From DASZIT01 sp963709665 (GTDB lineage: Bacteria; Actinomycetota; Acidimicrobiia; Acidimicrobiales; RAAP-2), in NCBI GenBank assembly GCA_963709665.1, contig CAVPWU010000010.1, positions 41,390 through 105,389 on the forward strand: a DNA stretch of 64,000 nt. The letters run 5' to 3'. A program made the position numbers and the translations under genes. Below the pieces are notes generated by a model. The model made no database searches and was not told where the DNA came from. It was given only the letters and a program-made list of their open reading frames with translations. Of the stretch, positions 7,906 to 16,958 are shown in pieces (within the stretch, counting starts at the first letter, position 1; each line of letters begins with the position of its first letter).

Positions 7906-8573
7906 GCGAGGCCCCGGAGGGGTCGGCCGACGGCCCACCGCCGCCCATGAGCAAGCCCCGGCTCGAGACTTTCAGCGACGGCGTGTTCGCCATCGCCATC
8001 ACCCTGCTGGTGCTGACCATCGCCCAGCCGTCCGATTTCCACCGGCTGGCCCACCAGCTCGCCAGCCGGTGGCCCTCGTTGGCGGCGTACGTGGTGAGCT
8101 TCGCCGTCATCGGGATCATGTGGCTCAACCACCACACCGTCTTCGCCAACCTCGCCCGGGTCGACCGCCCGTTCTTCTTTCTCAACCTGGCCCTGCTGGC
8201 GACGGTGGCCTTCCTGCCCTATCCCACCGGGGTCTTCGGCACCGCCCTCGGGCGAGGAGAGGACACCCGGGTGGCCGCCGTCTTCTACAGCGCCACCATG
8301 CTGGTCAACGCCGTGTGCTGGGCAGGCCTGTGGGTCTACGCCTCTTCGGGGCGGCGCCTGCTGGTGGCGGGCTTCCCCGAGCCCCGACGGTCGACGGTGC
8401 TCTTCACCGCCGGGGTGGGCGTCTACGCCGTGGCCCTGGGGATCGCCTTCCTGAACGCCTACGCCTGCCTGGCGTTCCACGCCGCCCTGGCCGTCTACTA
8501 CGCCCTCGACCCGCTGGCGCGGGTCCGGTCGGCCGCCCCACGGCTCACGTCGAGCCCGGAGCCATCCGACTGA
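7902..8573 (+). CDS. TMEM175-family (DUF1211) integral membrane protein
   Basis: 223 residues with the family signature RLETFSDGVFAIAITLLVL near residues 20-38 in the first membrane helix, where bacterial TMEM175 potassium channels carry their FSD filter motif. A second helix has IMWLNHHTVF, and more hydrophobic segments follow. The product is probably a potassium channel of the inner membrane. The GTG at 7902 overlaps the stop of the permease by four bases. An ATG at 7947 is a possible alternative that would remove a Pro-rich leader. Neither has a clear ribosome site, which favours translational coupling. Confidence 0.8.
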   Translation: MSEAPEGSADGPPPPMSKPRLETFSDGVFAIAITLLVLTIAQPSDFHRLAHQLASRWPSLAAYVVSFAVIGIMWLNHHTVFANLARVDRPFFFLNLALLATVAFLPYPTGVFGTALGRGEDTRVAAVFYSATMLVNAVCWAGLWVYASSGRRLLVAGFPEPRRSTVLFTAGVGVYAVALGIAFLNAYACLAFHAALAVYYALDPLARVRSAAPRLTSSPEPSD

Positions 8574-8916
8574 CGGGGACCCCTTCGGGATGTCACGCCC
8601 CGGTCACGTAAACGGGCTGCTCGCGGCTGTGGTTACCGGGAGGAACCCCAATCCTGACGATGTTCCGCCGGGACGCATCACTTAGCGTGCGCATGGGGAA
8701 CGACGAAACACCGGGGGGTGTGGCACAAGGGGCCACGAAACTCCTCCGGAGACGGCGAGCCCCGTGCAGGAATCCATCATGAGGGGTGGAGGAGGAGCAC
8801 CACAGCACCGTCCGCGAGTGCCGGCGGACGGCTTCGGCAGCAGGTCCGGCTTGTTCAAGCGCGCCCGCAGTGCCGGGGTAACCGGGGGACATTCATTGAA
8901 TAAGGAGAACCATCCT
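8574..8916 (+). other. 343-base gene-free leader before the surface-protein operon
   Basis: No credible coding region on either strand. It must hold the promoter and a long 5' leader of the gene at 8917. The final stretch, ATTGAATAAGGAGAACC, is AT-rich and supplies the ribosome site. I looked for a known riboswitch in the middle and could not support one. Confidence 0.5.
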
Positions 8917-10545
8917 GTGTCAGTAGTCAAACGAAAGCTAGAGGGACGCGGATCCCGCGCCGCCAGACTGGGTGCCTCCCTGGCGCTCGTCCTGGGCCTC
9001 ATGACCGGAGTCTTCGCGGCGTTGGTCGGAACCACCACCGCCTACGCCGGCTCCGTCACCACCAACTACACCTGTCCCAGCCCGGTCGGCAACGAGACGG
9101 TGCCGCTGACCATCACGGAAACACCCAACGTCACCGGCAATGTGGTGCTCGGCACCAGCCTCACGGAGGACGTCACCGTCTCGGCGACGATCCCCGGGTC
9201 GCTGCTCGACCTGGCCGCCGGTTCGGTGACCTCCCTTCCGTTGAGCGCCGCCAGCATCACGGTCGACGGGCAGAACGTGGGGGTTGCCTCACAGACCACC
9301 TCCGCATCGGCGGCGGCCGGACTGCCGATCGCCATCCCGGTGGGGGCAGCACCCAACCCGCCCTACAACCTCAACATCCCGATGAACCCGTTGACGTGGA
9401 CGGCAGGACCGACGACCGGTGCCGCCAGCCTCACGCCTTCGACGTTCGCCATGAACGTGGGCTTGGCACTGACCTGCACGCCCGCCGCCGGAACCGCCGC
9501 CATGGACACCTTCAACGTGACGTCGCCTCCGACGGCCCCCGTGGTGGTGTCCCCGCAGTCGGCCTCCGTGTCCTCCGGGCAGAGCACCACCATCAACGTG
9601 CTGGCCGGTGCCACCGACATCGGTGACACCATCAACCCGGCCACGGTTGCCATCGCCACGCCTCCGACCAACGGAACCGCCGTCGCCAACCCCGACGGCA
9701 CGGTGACCTACACCAACAACGGGAGTGCGGCGACGACGGACAGCTTCACCTTCACGGTGAAGAGTTCGACCGGGTTGACCTCACTGCCGGGGACCGTCAA
9801 CATCTCGGTCAGCTTCAACACCTGCAGTGCCGGGCACGGCAACGCCGCGGGCGGGAGTACCGGGGCCCTCGGCACCTGCAGCCTCTCCCAGCTGATTCTG
9901 CTGCCGGTGGAGCCGGGACAGATCGTCCTCTCCCAGAACGGCGGCCTGCCCCTCGACGTGCTGGGCAGCAGCCTCTGCACGGGTGGCAGCACGCCGGGCA
10001 TCACGCTGAACGGCCAGGAGCAGAGCGCCTGTGGCGTCCTGAGCCCGCTGACGATCACCAACGCCACCGGACTGGACACCGGGTGGACCCTCCAGGGACA
10101 GGTCACCGACTTCATCGACCCGTCCACCCCGGGGAACACCTGCGACACCGTGGCGACGTACAACAACCACTGCATCCCGGGCGACAACCTCGCCTGGCAG
10201 CCTGCATCGGCTGTTGCACACATCATCGTCCCCGGTGACACCGCTCAGGTGACCTCGGGTCCGATCGTGAACCCGGTGACGCCCCAGGCCCCGACCACCA
10301 ACCCCAACCCGGTTCTGGAAGGCGCTCAGACGCAGTCCAACCCGGTGGTGGAGCTGCCGGTCGGTGCCGGCCTGCACTCGGCTCCGAAGACCCTCTGCTC
10401 GACCGCTTCGGGTCAGGCCGGTGGGACCTTCATCTGCGGTGCCGGACTGCAGCTGTCCGTGCCGGCGTCGATCGCCGAGCCGGTCGTGGACTCCCACATC
10501 GGGGTCCCGGCCTACGAGGCCACCATCACCCTGACGCTCTTCTAA
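8917..10545 (+). CDS. Secreted surface protein with Ig-like and WxL-like C-terminal domain (1)
   Basis: A 542-residue exported protein. Residues 1-44 are a Sec signal (basic start, hydrophobic core, TTTAYA cleavage site). Residues 45-197 form a beta-rich domain. Residues about 198-298 are a cadherin/Big_9-like repeat with PPTNGTAVANPDGTVTYTNN. The last 240 residues resemble the WxL cell-wall-binding domain: TITNATGLDTGWTLQGQVTD near residue 388 and a final YEATITLTLF in place of the usual second W-x-L. The GTG at 8917 follows AAGGAG; upstream in-frame ATGs lack a site. It is a paralogue of the next gene. No LPXTG motif. Function unknown; adhesion or S-layer-like coating is possible. Confidence 0.8.
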   Translation: MSVVKRKLEGRGSRAARLGASLALVLGLMTGVFAALVGTTTAYAGSVTTNYTCPSPVGNETVPLTITETPNVTGNVVLGTSLTEDVTVSATIPGSLLDLAAGSVTSLPLSAASITVDGQNVGVASQTTSASAAAGLPIAIPVGAAPNPPYNLNIPMNPLTWTAGPTTGAASLTPSTFAMNVGLALTCTPAAGTAAMDTFNVTSPPTAPVVVSPQSASVSSGQSTTINVLAGATDIGDTINPATVAIATPPTNGTAVANPDGTVTYTNNGSAATTDSFTFTVKSSTGLTSLPGTVNISVSFNTCSAGHGNAAGGSTGALGTCSLSQLILLPVEPGQIVLSQNGGLPLDVLGSSLCTGGSTPGITLNGQEQSACGVLSPLTITNATGLDTGWTLQGQVTDFIDPSTPGNTCDTVATYNNHCIPGDNLAWQPASAVAHIIVPGDTAQVTSGPIVNPVTPQAPTTNPNPVLEGAQTQSNPVVELPVGAGLHSAPKTLCSTASGQAGGTFICGAGLQLSVPASIAEPVVDSHIGVPAYEATITLTLF

Positions 10546-10596
10546 CCCAGGAGCGGGCTTGATGCTGCACCGCAGGTAGGGGTGCGGCTGGAAGTC

Positions 10597-10630
10597 GCAA
10601 GAGGAGCGGGGGCCACCCCGCTCCTCTTGC
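10597..10630 (+). terminator. Strong hairpin terminator between the two surface-protein genes
   Basis: A perfect 15-bp stem (10597-10611 with 10616-10630) closes a four-base loop, 52 bases after the stop at 10545. It could end or attenuate transcription after the first surface gene, so that the first protein is made in excess of the rest. There is no T-run. Confidence 0.75.
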
Positions 10631-10744
10631 GCATCTTCCGTTACACCCCGGTCTCCGCCACCCTCCGCACCCCGCCGGGATGCGGAGCGGTGACGGTGAC
10701 CGGTGGTGCTGTCGGAACGTCGAGCAGTTGACCGGGAGGCACGG

Positions 10745-13588
10745 GTGACCAAGGGAGGGAGGAGGCGGGTCGCCGCGGCGACGGCTGTCATCGTCGCCGC
10801 CGTCGGGGTGCTGTCCCCGCTCGGTCCGTCGCGCACCGCCCACGCCGACCCTCCCGCCATTCCCACCCCCCTGTCGTGCTCGGCATCGTCGACGCTCGGC
10901 GTGACGTCGATCAGCCAGCAGATGGGCCTGGTGGTCACCGGGGCGCCGGCCCAGTCGCTCCCCGGCAAGACCTTCACCCTGTCCATCGCCGATCCCGGCG
11001 AGGTGCTGCCGGCCACCCTCCAGGGGGACCCGGTCACCGGCGAGAGCGGGGTGCGGGTGGTGTACCCGGTGCCCGCCGGTGCCGCCTTCGTCTCCGCCTC
11101 CCTCAGCGGCGGCACCGACGTGGGTACCGGGGCCACCGTCGCCGAGGTCGCCGACACGGTCAGTCCGGGCCAGGACGACGTGGTGGAGACGGTGCCCGGT
11201 CCGATCGCCGCCGGACAGACCTTTGCGTTGCCCACCGTCAACCTCACCCTGACCGCCTCGGCGACGGTGGGGACGATCATCACCACCGACCTCCTCGATG
11301 TCCAGCCGGTGGGTTCCGCCACGGCCAGCCCGGATCCGGCGGTCGCCGCCACCTTGGCGGTGACCGCCCCCGGCACCGGCTCGGTGCCCGTCGCCACTGT
11401 CTGCTGGCCGACGGCGACGGCCCCCACCGCCCTGTCGAGCACCACCGTGGTGTCGGTCGACACCACCCCACCGGCCATCAGCCTGACCAGCCCGGTGAGC
11501 GGCGCTGTCTACACGGTCGGCCAGGTGGTCGACGCCACCTACAGCTGCAGCGACGTGGCCAGCTACGGCGTGGCCAGCTGCAGCGGACCGGTGGCCAGCG
11601 GCTCGGCCATCGACACCTCCCGCGCCGGCGCCGCGAGCTTCACGGTGACCGCCACCGACGCCAACGGCACCTCGGCCCAGCAGACCGTCTCCTACATGGT
11701 CGAGGTGCCCACCACCGTGATCGGCCCGACGGATGCGGGGACCCTCCCGCTGGTCGCCGGCACCTCGTGCAGCTTCGGAGGAGCGGACTGCCCGGTGCCC
11801 ACCGCGCCGGAGGCCACCTACCAGGTGATCTCGCCGGTGGCCGACGACGGCCCGCTGGTCATCGGTGACTCCCTCTCGGTCCAGTGGCAGGTCTACGAGC
11901 CAGGGGGCTACTCGGCGGTCGGAGCCGGGGGACCCGGGTTGAGCTGGACGATCACGGCGCCGGCCGGCGCCGTCATCAACGGGCCGGTGACCACCTCGGC
12001 CACCGGCCTGACGTCCCCCGCCGCCGGCCCCGGATCGTCGGTCGGCGCCGGTGCCTGCTCCAACGCCACCTGCACGTCGCACACCACGGCGGCGGGCATC
12101 CTGTTGGTGAACGGTCGGGGGGAACAGGGCACCGGGTGGACCTACGACGCCGTCAACCAGTCGTCACTCGCCATGAGCTGGGCCGAGGACTCGGCGCCGG
12201 GGGTGGGCACCGACGGCCTGTACCTCGACATCCGGTACTCGCTGACCGTCACCCTGCCGGGCACGGTCACCCTGCCCGGGTTCCCGGCCCTCACCAGTCC
12301 CACCGGTCTGGCCACCGCCCCCCTGGCCAGCCCCAGCCCCCCGGTGTCGTTCTCCGTGACCGACCCGCTCCCTCCCACCGCCGCCATCACCTCCCCGGTG
12401 AACGGCGCCGTCTACGACTTCGGCCAGGTGGTCGACGCCGCCTACAGCTGCGCCGACCCGGTGGTCACCATCACCTCGTGCACCGGGCCGGTGGCCGACG
12501 GGGCGCCGATCGACACCACGAGCGCCGCCCCGGGTGGCGTGCACACCTTCACGGTGACCGCCACCGACTCGGTGGGGAACACCGCCACCACCCAGGTGGC
12601 GTACCACGTGGCCGCCACCCCGCCGGTGGCCACCCCGCAGAGCTACTCGGTGGCCTGGGGGGCCACCGCCAGCCTGCCGGTCGTGAGCGGGGACACCGCT
12701 ACCGAGCTTCCCCTCGACCCCACCTCGGTGACCATCGTCACCCCGCCTGCCGACGGCACCGCCACCCCCAACCCGGACGGCTCGGTGACCTTCGTCGACA
12801 ACCCGTCGCTGACCTTTGCCAACGTCGTCCGCACCGGGACCTTCGACGACTCCTTCACCTACCAGGTGCGGGACACCGACGGCGATGTGTCGAACACCTC
12901 CACGGTCTCCCTCGCCGTCCTGCCGCAGCTGGTCGTCTCCCCCGTCGCCCCTCCGTTGGCCGGAGAGTTGACCTTGCAGCAGTCCCAGGCCCAACCCATC
13001 GATCCACTGGGTTCGATGGACGGGTCGTCGTGCAGCGCCACGCCGTTGCTGCTCGGAGGCCAGGCCGAGGACTCGTGCGGGCAGCTGGCGCCGGTGACGA
13101 TCACCAACGCCGCCGGCAGCACCGCCGGGTGGTCGCTGACCGGCCAGGTCAGCGACTTCGTCGATCCCTCCGCCCCGTCGTCGACCACCTGCGACACCCC
13201 GGCGGACTACAGCGAGCTGTGCATCCCGGGCGGCGACCTGGGGTGGTCCCCGACCGCCACCGTGGACTCGGTGCTGCCCGGATCGTCAGCGGTGGTGCAG
13301 CCGGGCGGGGCCGTCGGCCCGGCCCCGATGACCGCCGCCAACCCCTCGTTGCCCGGGGCCAGGTACCCGCTGGCCTGGGACCTCTGGCCGTCGGTCTCCG
13401 CCCCGGGGATCACCGTCAAGCCACCGGCCGGGCTCCACGACACGCCCCAGGTGCTCTGCCAGTCGACGACGGCCAGCTCGGGGGGCTCGTTCACCTGCGG
13501 CGCCGGGCTCATCCTCCCGGTCCCGGCGTCGACCGCCGCCTCCAGCGGCCCCGGATTCCAGGCGACCCTGACGTTGACGCTGTCGTAA
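10745..13588 (+). CDS. Large secreted Ig-repeat surface protein with WxL-like C-terminal domain (2)
   Basis: 947 residues, exported by a signal peptide (residues 1-34, ending TAHA). Two similar Ig-like repeats lie at about 240-320 and 545-625. Both start with a SPVxGAVY segment and contain VGQVVDA or FGQVVDA, and each has paired cysteines. A cadherin-like repeat with PPADGTATPNPDGSVTF lies at about 626-725. A WxL-like domain runs from about 730 to the end, with AGWSLTGQVSDF near residue 795, conserved cysteines (CDTPADYSELC) and the final FQATLTLTLS. The GTG at 10745 has GGGAGG five bases upstream. It is the longer paralogue of the preceding gene. Confidence 0.8.
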   Translation: MTKGGRRRVAAATAVIVAAVGVLSPLGPSRTAHADPPAIPTPLSCSASSTLGVTSISQQMGLVVTGAPAQSLPGKTFTLSIADPGEVLPATLQGDPVTGESGVRVVYPVPAGAAFVSASLSGGTDVGTGATVAEVADTVSPGQDDVVETVPGPIAAGQTFALPTVNLTLTASATVGTIITTDLLDVQPVGSATASPDPAVAATLAVTAPGTGSVPVATVCWPTATAPTALSSTTVVSVDTTPPAISLTSPVSGAVYTVGQVVDATYSCSDVASYGVASCSGPVASGSAIDTSRAGAASFTVTATDANGTSAQQTVSYMVEVPTTVIGPTDAGTLPLVAGTSCSFGGADCPVPTAPEATYQVISPVADDGPLVIGDSLSVQWQVYEPGGYSAVGAGGPGLSWTITAPAGAVINGPVTTSATGLTSPAAGPGSSVGAGACSNATCTSHTTAAGILLVNGRGEQGTGWTYDAVNQSSLAMSWAEDSAPGVGTDGLYLDIRYSLTVTLPGTVTLPGFPALTSPTGLATAPLASPSPPVSFSVTDPLPPTAAITSPVNGAVYDFGQVVDAAYSCADPVVTITSCTGPVADGAPIDTTSAAPGGVHTFTVTATDSVGNTATTQVAYHVAATPPVATPQSYSVAWGATASLPVVSGDTATELPLDPTSVTIVTPPADGTATPNPDGSVTFVDNPSLTFANVVRTGTFDDSFTYQVRDTDGDVSNTSTVSLAVLPQLVVSPVAPPLAGELTLQQSQAQPIDPLGSMDGSSCSATPLLLGGQAEDSCGQLAPVTITNAAGSTAGWSLTGQVSDFVDPSAPSSTTCDTPADYSELCIPGGDLGWSPTATVDSVLPGSSAVVQPGGAVGPAPMTAANPSLPGARYPLAWDLWPSVSAPGITVKPPAGLHDTPQVLCQSTTASSGGSFTCGAGLILPVPASTAASSGPGFQATLTLTLS

Positions 13589-13683
13589 GGTGAGCACGCT
13601 GACGCGCATCCGGGGAAGGTCGTGCCGCACGGTGGAGGCGGCGCGAGAGAGTCAGGTCCATGGCGAGTTCGGGGGGAATACCC

Positions 13684-14892
13684 ATGCCTAAGGGAGCACG
13701 ACCGACCACGCGTCGGTGGAAGTCCGCGATCGTGGCCATCGCTGTCACCGTCCCGCTGCTCGGCGTCCTGCTCGCCCCACCGGGGGCGGGGGCGATCACC
13801 ACCGCGCCCGGGCCGTCGTCGAACTATCAGTTCTCGGTCGAGCCGTACTCGGCCCCGGGCGTCGCAGAGCGCTCGGAGTTCAACTACGAGCTCCAGCCCG
13901 GCCACACCGTCCTCGACCAGGTGGTCATCCTCAACACCAGCTCCAACCCCGAGGCGTTCACCGTCTACCCCGAGGACGCCACCAACGAGCCGGGGACCGG
14001 TGGCTTCGGCTTCCAACAGCAGGCGCAGATGCACAACACCGCCGTCGGCACCTGGGTCACGGTCGGACAGACCCAGTTCACCATTCCGGCCGGCAAGGAG
14101 GCGGTCGACACCTTCCAGCTGGCCATTCCCGCTGACGCCGTGCCCGGGGACCACGTGGGCGCCATCGTGGTCCAGCAACTCCATCCGGAGGCCACGCCCC
14201 AATCGAAGGAGGGGGTCAATCTGGTCCTCCGCTTCGCCGTGCCGATGTACGTCCGGGTGGTGGGACCGGTCCGGCCCGCCATGACCATCGAGAACGTCAC
14301 GGTGTTCCACCAGAGCCCGCTGTTCCCCTACCTGAGCGGCGGCGCCCAGGTGGCGGTGCGCTTCACGCTGGTCAATACGGGCAACGTGATCCTGACCCCC
14401 ACCACCGCCACCGTGTCGATCACGGCCCCGGTGGGGGGGACCATCCACCAGTACACCGTGCACCGGGGCACCGGGGCCCAGTCCAAGGCCAATCCGTTGC
14501 CGGCCCAGATGCTCCCGGGCGGGAGGTTGGTCCTCACCGAGCTGTGGAACGGGATCCCGCCCTTCGAGCCGTTGACCGCCCACGTGAGCGCCACGGCGTC
14601 GGAGCCGTCCTCGTCGGTGCCGGTGGTGGCCGCCGCCTCCGTCACCTTCTGGTACATCCCCTGGGTCACCACCCTCATCGTGGTAGCGCTGATCGTGGGC
14701 CTGATCCTCCTGTTGCGCCGCCGCAAGCGGCTGCGCCTGGCCGCCGCCGGAGGGGGCGCCGGAGCGGCGGGGGGGCCGCCGGAGGGAGCTCCGGCCACCG
14801 GGTCCCCGGAGGCGTCGGGACACTCGGAGGAACCCGCTCCCGACGAACCCGCGGCTCCGGCGGGAGGGCCGGTCGAGGAAGTCGGGGTATGA
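13684..14892 (+). CDS. DUF916-type membrane-anchored WxL-interacting protein
   Basis: 402 residues: signal peptide 1-37 (ending PPGAGA), an extracellular region, one membrane helix at about 322-346 (WYIPWVTTLIVVALIVGLIL) followed by RRRKR, and a Pro/Ala/Glu-rich cytoplasmic tail. Residues about 48-180 match DUF916, the peptidoglycan-binding part of WxL-interacting proteins: SNYQFSVEPYS, the phrase LQPGHTVLDQVVILNTSS, and IPAGKEAVDTFQLAIPADA. In Firmicutes such proteins are encoded beside WxL proteins and hold them at the wall. The ATG at 13684 follows GGGGGGAA; an ATG at 13660 lacks a site. It overlaps the next gene by ATGA. Confidence 0.8.
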   Translation: MPKGARPTTRRWKSAIVAIAVTVPLLGVLLAPPGAGAITTAPGPSSNYQFSVEPYSAPGVAERSEFNYELQPGHTVLDQVVILNTSSNPEAFTVYPEDATNEPGTGGFGFQQQAQMHNTAVGTWVTVGQTQFTIPAGKEAVDTFQLAIPADAVPGDHVGAIVVQQLHPEATPQSKEGVNLVLRFAVPMYVRVVGPVRPAMTIENVTVFHQSPLFPYLSGGAQVAVRFTLVNTGNVILTPTTATVSITAPVGGTIHQYTVHRGTGAQSKANPLPAQMLPGGRLVLTELWNGIPPFEPLTAHVSATASEPSSSVPVVAAASVTFWYIPWVTTLIVVALIVGLILLLRRRKRLRLAAAGGGAGAAGGPPEGAPATGSPEASGHSEEPAPDEPAAPAGGPVEEVGV

Positions 14893-15890
14893 GTCGCATC
14901 CGTCCCGTCGGGTGGGCCGTGGGGGTGATGGTGTGGGCGGTCTTCAGACTGACCGCCTCCGTGGCACCCTGGGGCCCGGGAGCCGTCGACGTGGCCGGCG
15001 CCGCCACCGGTCCCACCGCGTCGGCCAGCACCCAGATCGCCTCGGCCGGTGAGCTGGTCACCCTCACCGGGGCCGGATGGACCCCGGTCGGCGACACCGT
15101 GCTGGTCCAGATCTGCGGCCAGGACGCCGTCGACCTCAGCAGCGACTGCGACCAGTCCAACGCCGTCAGCGCCGCCATCCGGAGCGGCGGGGTGTTCTAT
15201 GCCGGTCTCTACGTCAAGGTCCCCCCGGTCCCCTGCCCCTGTGTCATCGTCGTCTCCGACCCCGGCGGCCAGTCGAGGAACCTGCCCCTGCAGATCGCCG
15301 GTGCGCCGGTGGCCGCCGTGCCCCCGACCCCGCGGAGCTCGGCACCCGCCACCCTGACCGCCAGCCTCACCACCCCGATCTCGGTGTCCTCGTGGTTCGG
15401 AGGCCCCCGGCGCGCCACCCTCGTGGTCCGTGTGACCAATGTCTCGGCGGCCAGCTTCCCCGACCCGGTGGCGGCGGTCACCGTGGGAAGGGGGACCGAT
15501 CCCACCGAGTTCGCGGCGGGGGGCTCCCTGGCACCGGTGCCCGCCGGAGCCACCCGCACCGAGCGGTTCCCCGTCACCATCCCCGCCCCCACCTTCGGCC
15601 ACTACACGGTGCGCGTCCAGCTGGGAACCGGCCTGGGGACGGTGGCCACCTCGGTGCCCACCAGCAGCTGGCCGTGGGGTTGGCTGGTGGTGCTGGGCGT
15701 CGTGGTGCTGGGGATGGTGCTGCGATCCATCCGCCGGCGCCGCCGGCGGGAACGGCAGCGGACGCCGGCCGATCCGGACCCGACCGACCCTCCCCCCGTG
15801 GACCCGCCGAATGGCTCCGACCTGGCGGGGAGGTCGGCCACCGCTGACCACGGGAGCGAGACCGTGACCGTGACCGTGGGGGACGGCTGA
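14889..15890 (+). CDS. Membrane-anchored protein with neocarzinostatin-like Ig domain
   Basis: 333 residues with a signal peptide (to about residue 38), an Ig-fold domain at about 40-140 resembling the neocarzinostatin family (TLTGAGWTPVGDTVLVQICG with paired cysteines), a second beta-rich region (about 150-255) and one membrane helix near 260-280 (WLVVLGVVVLGMVL) followed by an arginine-rich stop and an acidic, Pro-rich tail. Topology is the same as in the preceding DUF916 protein. ATGA overlap with that gene and TGATG overlap with the LuxR gene after it place all three in one operon. A structural partner in the surface complex is more likely than an antibiotic-binding role. Confidence 0.72.
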   Translation: MSRIRPVGWAVGVMVWAVFRLTASVAPWGPGAVDVAGAATGPTASASTQIASAGELVTLTGAGWTPVGDTVLVQICGQDAVDLSSDCDQSNAVSAAIRSGGVFYAGLYVKVPPVPCPCVIVVSDPGGQSRNLPLQIAGAPVAAVPPTPRSSAPATLTASLTTPISVSSWFGGPRRATLVVRVTNVSAASFPDPVAAVTVGRGTDPTEFAAGGSLAPVPAGATRTERFPVTIPAPTFGHYTVRVQLGTGLGTVATSVPTSSWPWGWLVVLGVVVLGMVLRSIRRRRRRERQRTPADPDPTDPPPVDPPNGSDLAGRSATADHGSETVTVTVGDG

Positions 15891-16705
15891 TGGTGGCGGT
15901 GATCGGCGAGGACGACTGGGGGGCGGTCTACCCGTTCAGCGACCTGCTGGCGCCGCGCGTCGCGGCCCCGCGGGGACGACCGATCGTCCGGGCGGCGCTG
16001 GTGGTCGTCGACTGCCAGCGGCCGTACGGGTCCCCCCCGGGCCTCATCGTCCGGTCGCTGGCCGGACTGGCCCGCCGGTCCGACTTCACCGTCTCCGACA
16101 TCGGGGGGGCCGACGTCGATCTCGCCGTCAAGGAGTGCGAGCGATCGGCGGCCCGGGTGGCCCTCGTCCCCGTCTACCCGGTCCCCACCGGGGGTCGCTC
16201 GCTGATCGACGCTCTGGCGCGGTGGGAGGCACCGGCCACCCTCACCGAGCGCCTGGTCAAACAGCACTGCCTGGTGGTGGCCGTCAATCTGGGCGCCACG
16301 GCGGCGTCGATGGCCGCCTGCATGGCCAACGGGGCGATCGGAGTACTCAACACGGAGGATCTCGAGCTGACCCTCCCGGGCGTCCGCGAGATCGTGGGCG
16401 ACCGGAGGATCGCCCGTGCCCACTTCGACCAGGTCCACCGGTCCCACGTCGACCAGTCCCACCTGTCGGACCACTACCGGGCGCTGATGACGATGACCTC
16501 GGCCGAGCGGCGGATCCTGAGCGCCATGATGCTGGGCTGGTCGGCGTCCGACATCGCCCAGTCCCTGGTCGTCTCGCTCTCGACGGTCCGCTCCCACATC
16601 CGCTCCATCCTCTCCAAACTGGACGTGTCCTCACAGCTCGCCGCCGTGGCCATCGGCTACGGCGCCGACCCGGCTCGAACGCCCACCGGCGACCGCCGCA
16701 TGTAG
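15890..16705 (+). CDS. LuxR-family transcriptional regulator with degenerate receiver-like domain
   Basis: 271 residues. Residues about 203-262 form a GerE/LuxR helix-turn-helix (TSAERRILSAMMLGWSASDI and, in the recognition helix, SLSTVRSHIRSILSKL). The N-terminal part has the alternating strand-helix pattern of a receiver (ALVVVDCQRP, VALVPVYPV, LVVAVNLGA, GAIGVLN). The phosphoacceptor aspartate and the acidic pocket are not evident where expected, so phosphorylation control is doubtful. It is the last gene of the surface operon, its ATG touching the previous stop, and probably regulates that locus. Confidence 0.78.
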   Translation: MVAVIGEDDWGAVYPFSDLLAPRVAAPRGRPIVRAALVVVDCQRPYGSPPGLIVRSLAGLARRSDFTVSDIGGADVDLAVKECERSAARVALVPVYPVPTGGRSLIDALARWEAPATLTERLVKQHCLVVAVNLGATAASMAACMANGAIGVLNTEDLELTLPGVREIVGDRRIARAHFDQVHRSHVDQSHLSDHYRALMTMTSAERRILSAMMLGWSASDIAQSLVVSLSTVRSHIRSILSKLDVSSQLAAVAIGYGADPARTPTGDRRM

Positions 16706-16741
16706 GGGACGGGTCGGACCGGACGGGAGCCGACCCCCCGA

Positions 16742-16945
16742 TCAGCGCTCGATCATCCGCATCTGCTCCTCGCGGTGATGACCGCCCACCGGCGGGGTGA
16801 CCTGGTCGAGCCGGGCGAGCTGGCCGGCGTCGGGCCCGATCCCGTCGGCGGCCACGTTCTCCTCCACCCGGGGACACCCGTTTGGTTCCCGGGATCGGGA
16901 CGATGTCGTCGCCCCGGGCCAGGAGCCGGTACCGGACGATGTCGA
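16742..16945 (-). pseudogene. Remnant of aldo/keto reductase C-terminus
   Basis: Reading the minus strand gives LLARGDDIVPIPGTKRVSP and then, after a shift of frame in a run of Gs near 16875, EENVAADGIGPDAGQLARLD and a stop at 16742. In aldo/keto reductases the same order is ARGDDIVPIPGTKR followed by LEENVAA, near the C-terminus. The rest of the gene is absent. It is a decayed fragment next to the HTH gene. Confidence 0.75.
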
Positions 16946-16958
16946 CCCGGGCGGCCCG

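Noticed and set aside
5563..7938. A 791-codon open frame on the minus strand across the NCS1 gene and the thiolase 5' end
   Set aside because: High-GC shadow frame: arginine/glycine/histidine-rich, no domain pattern, and fully opposed by the two well-supported genes and the riboswitch.
8574..8916. Possible c-di-AMP (ydaO) or c-di-GMP riboswitch before the surface operon
   Set aside because: A long leader before secreted proteins made this plausible, but the conserved core sequences of either class could not be found.
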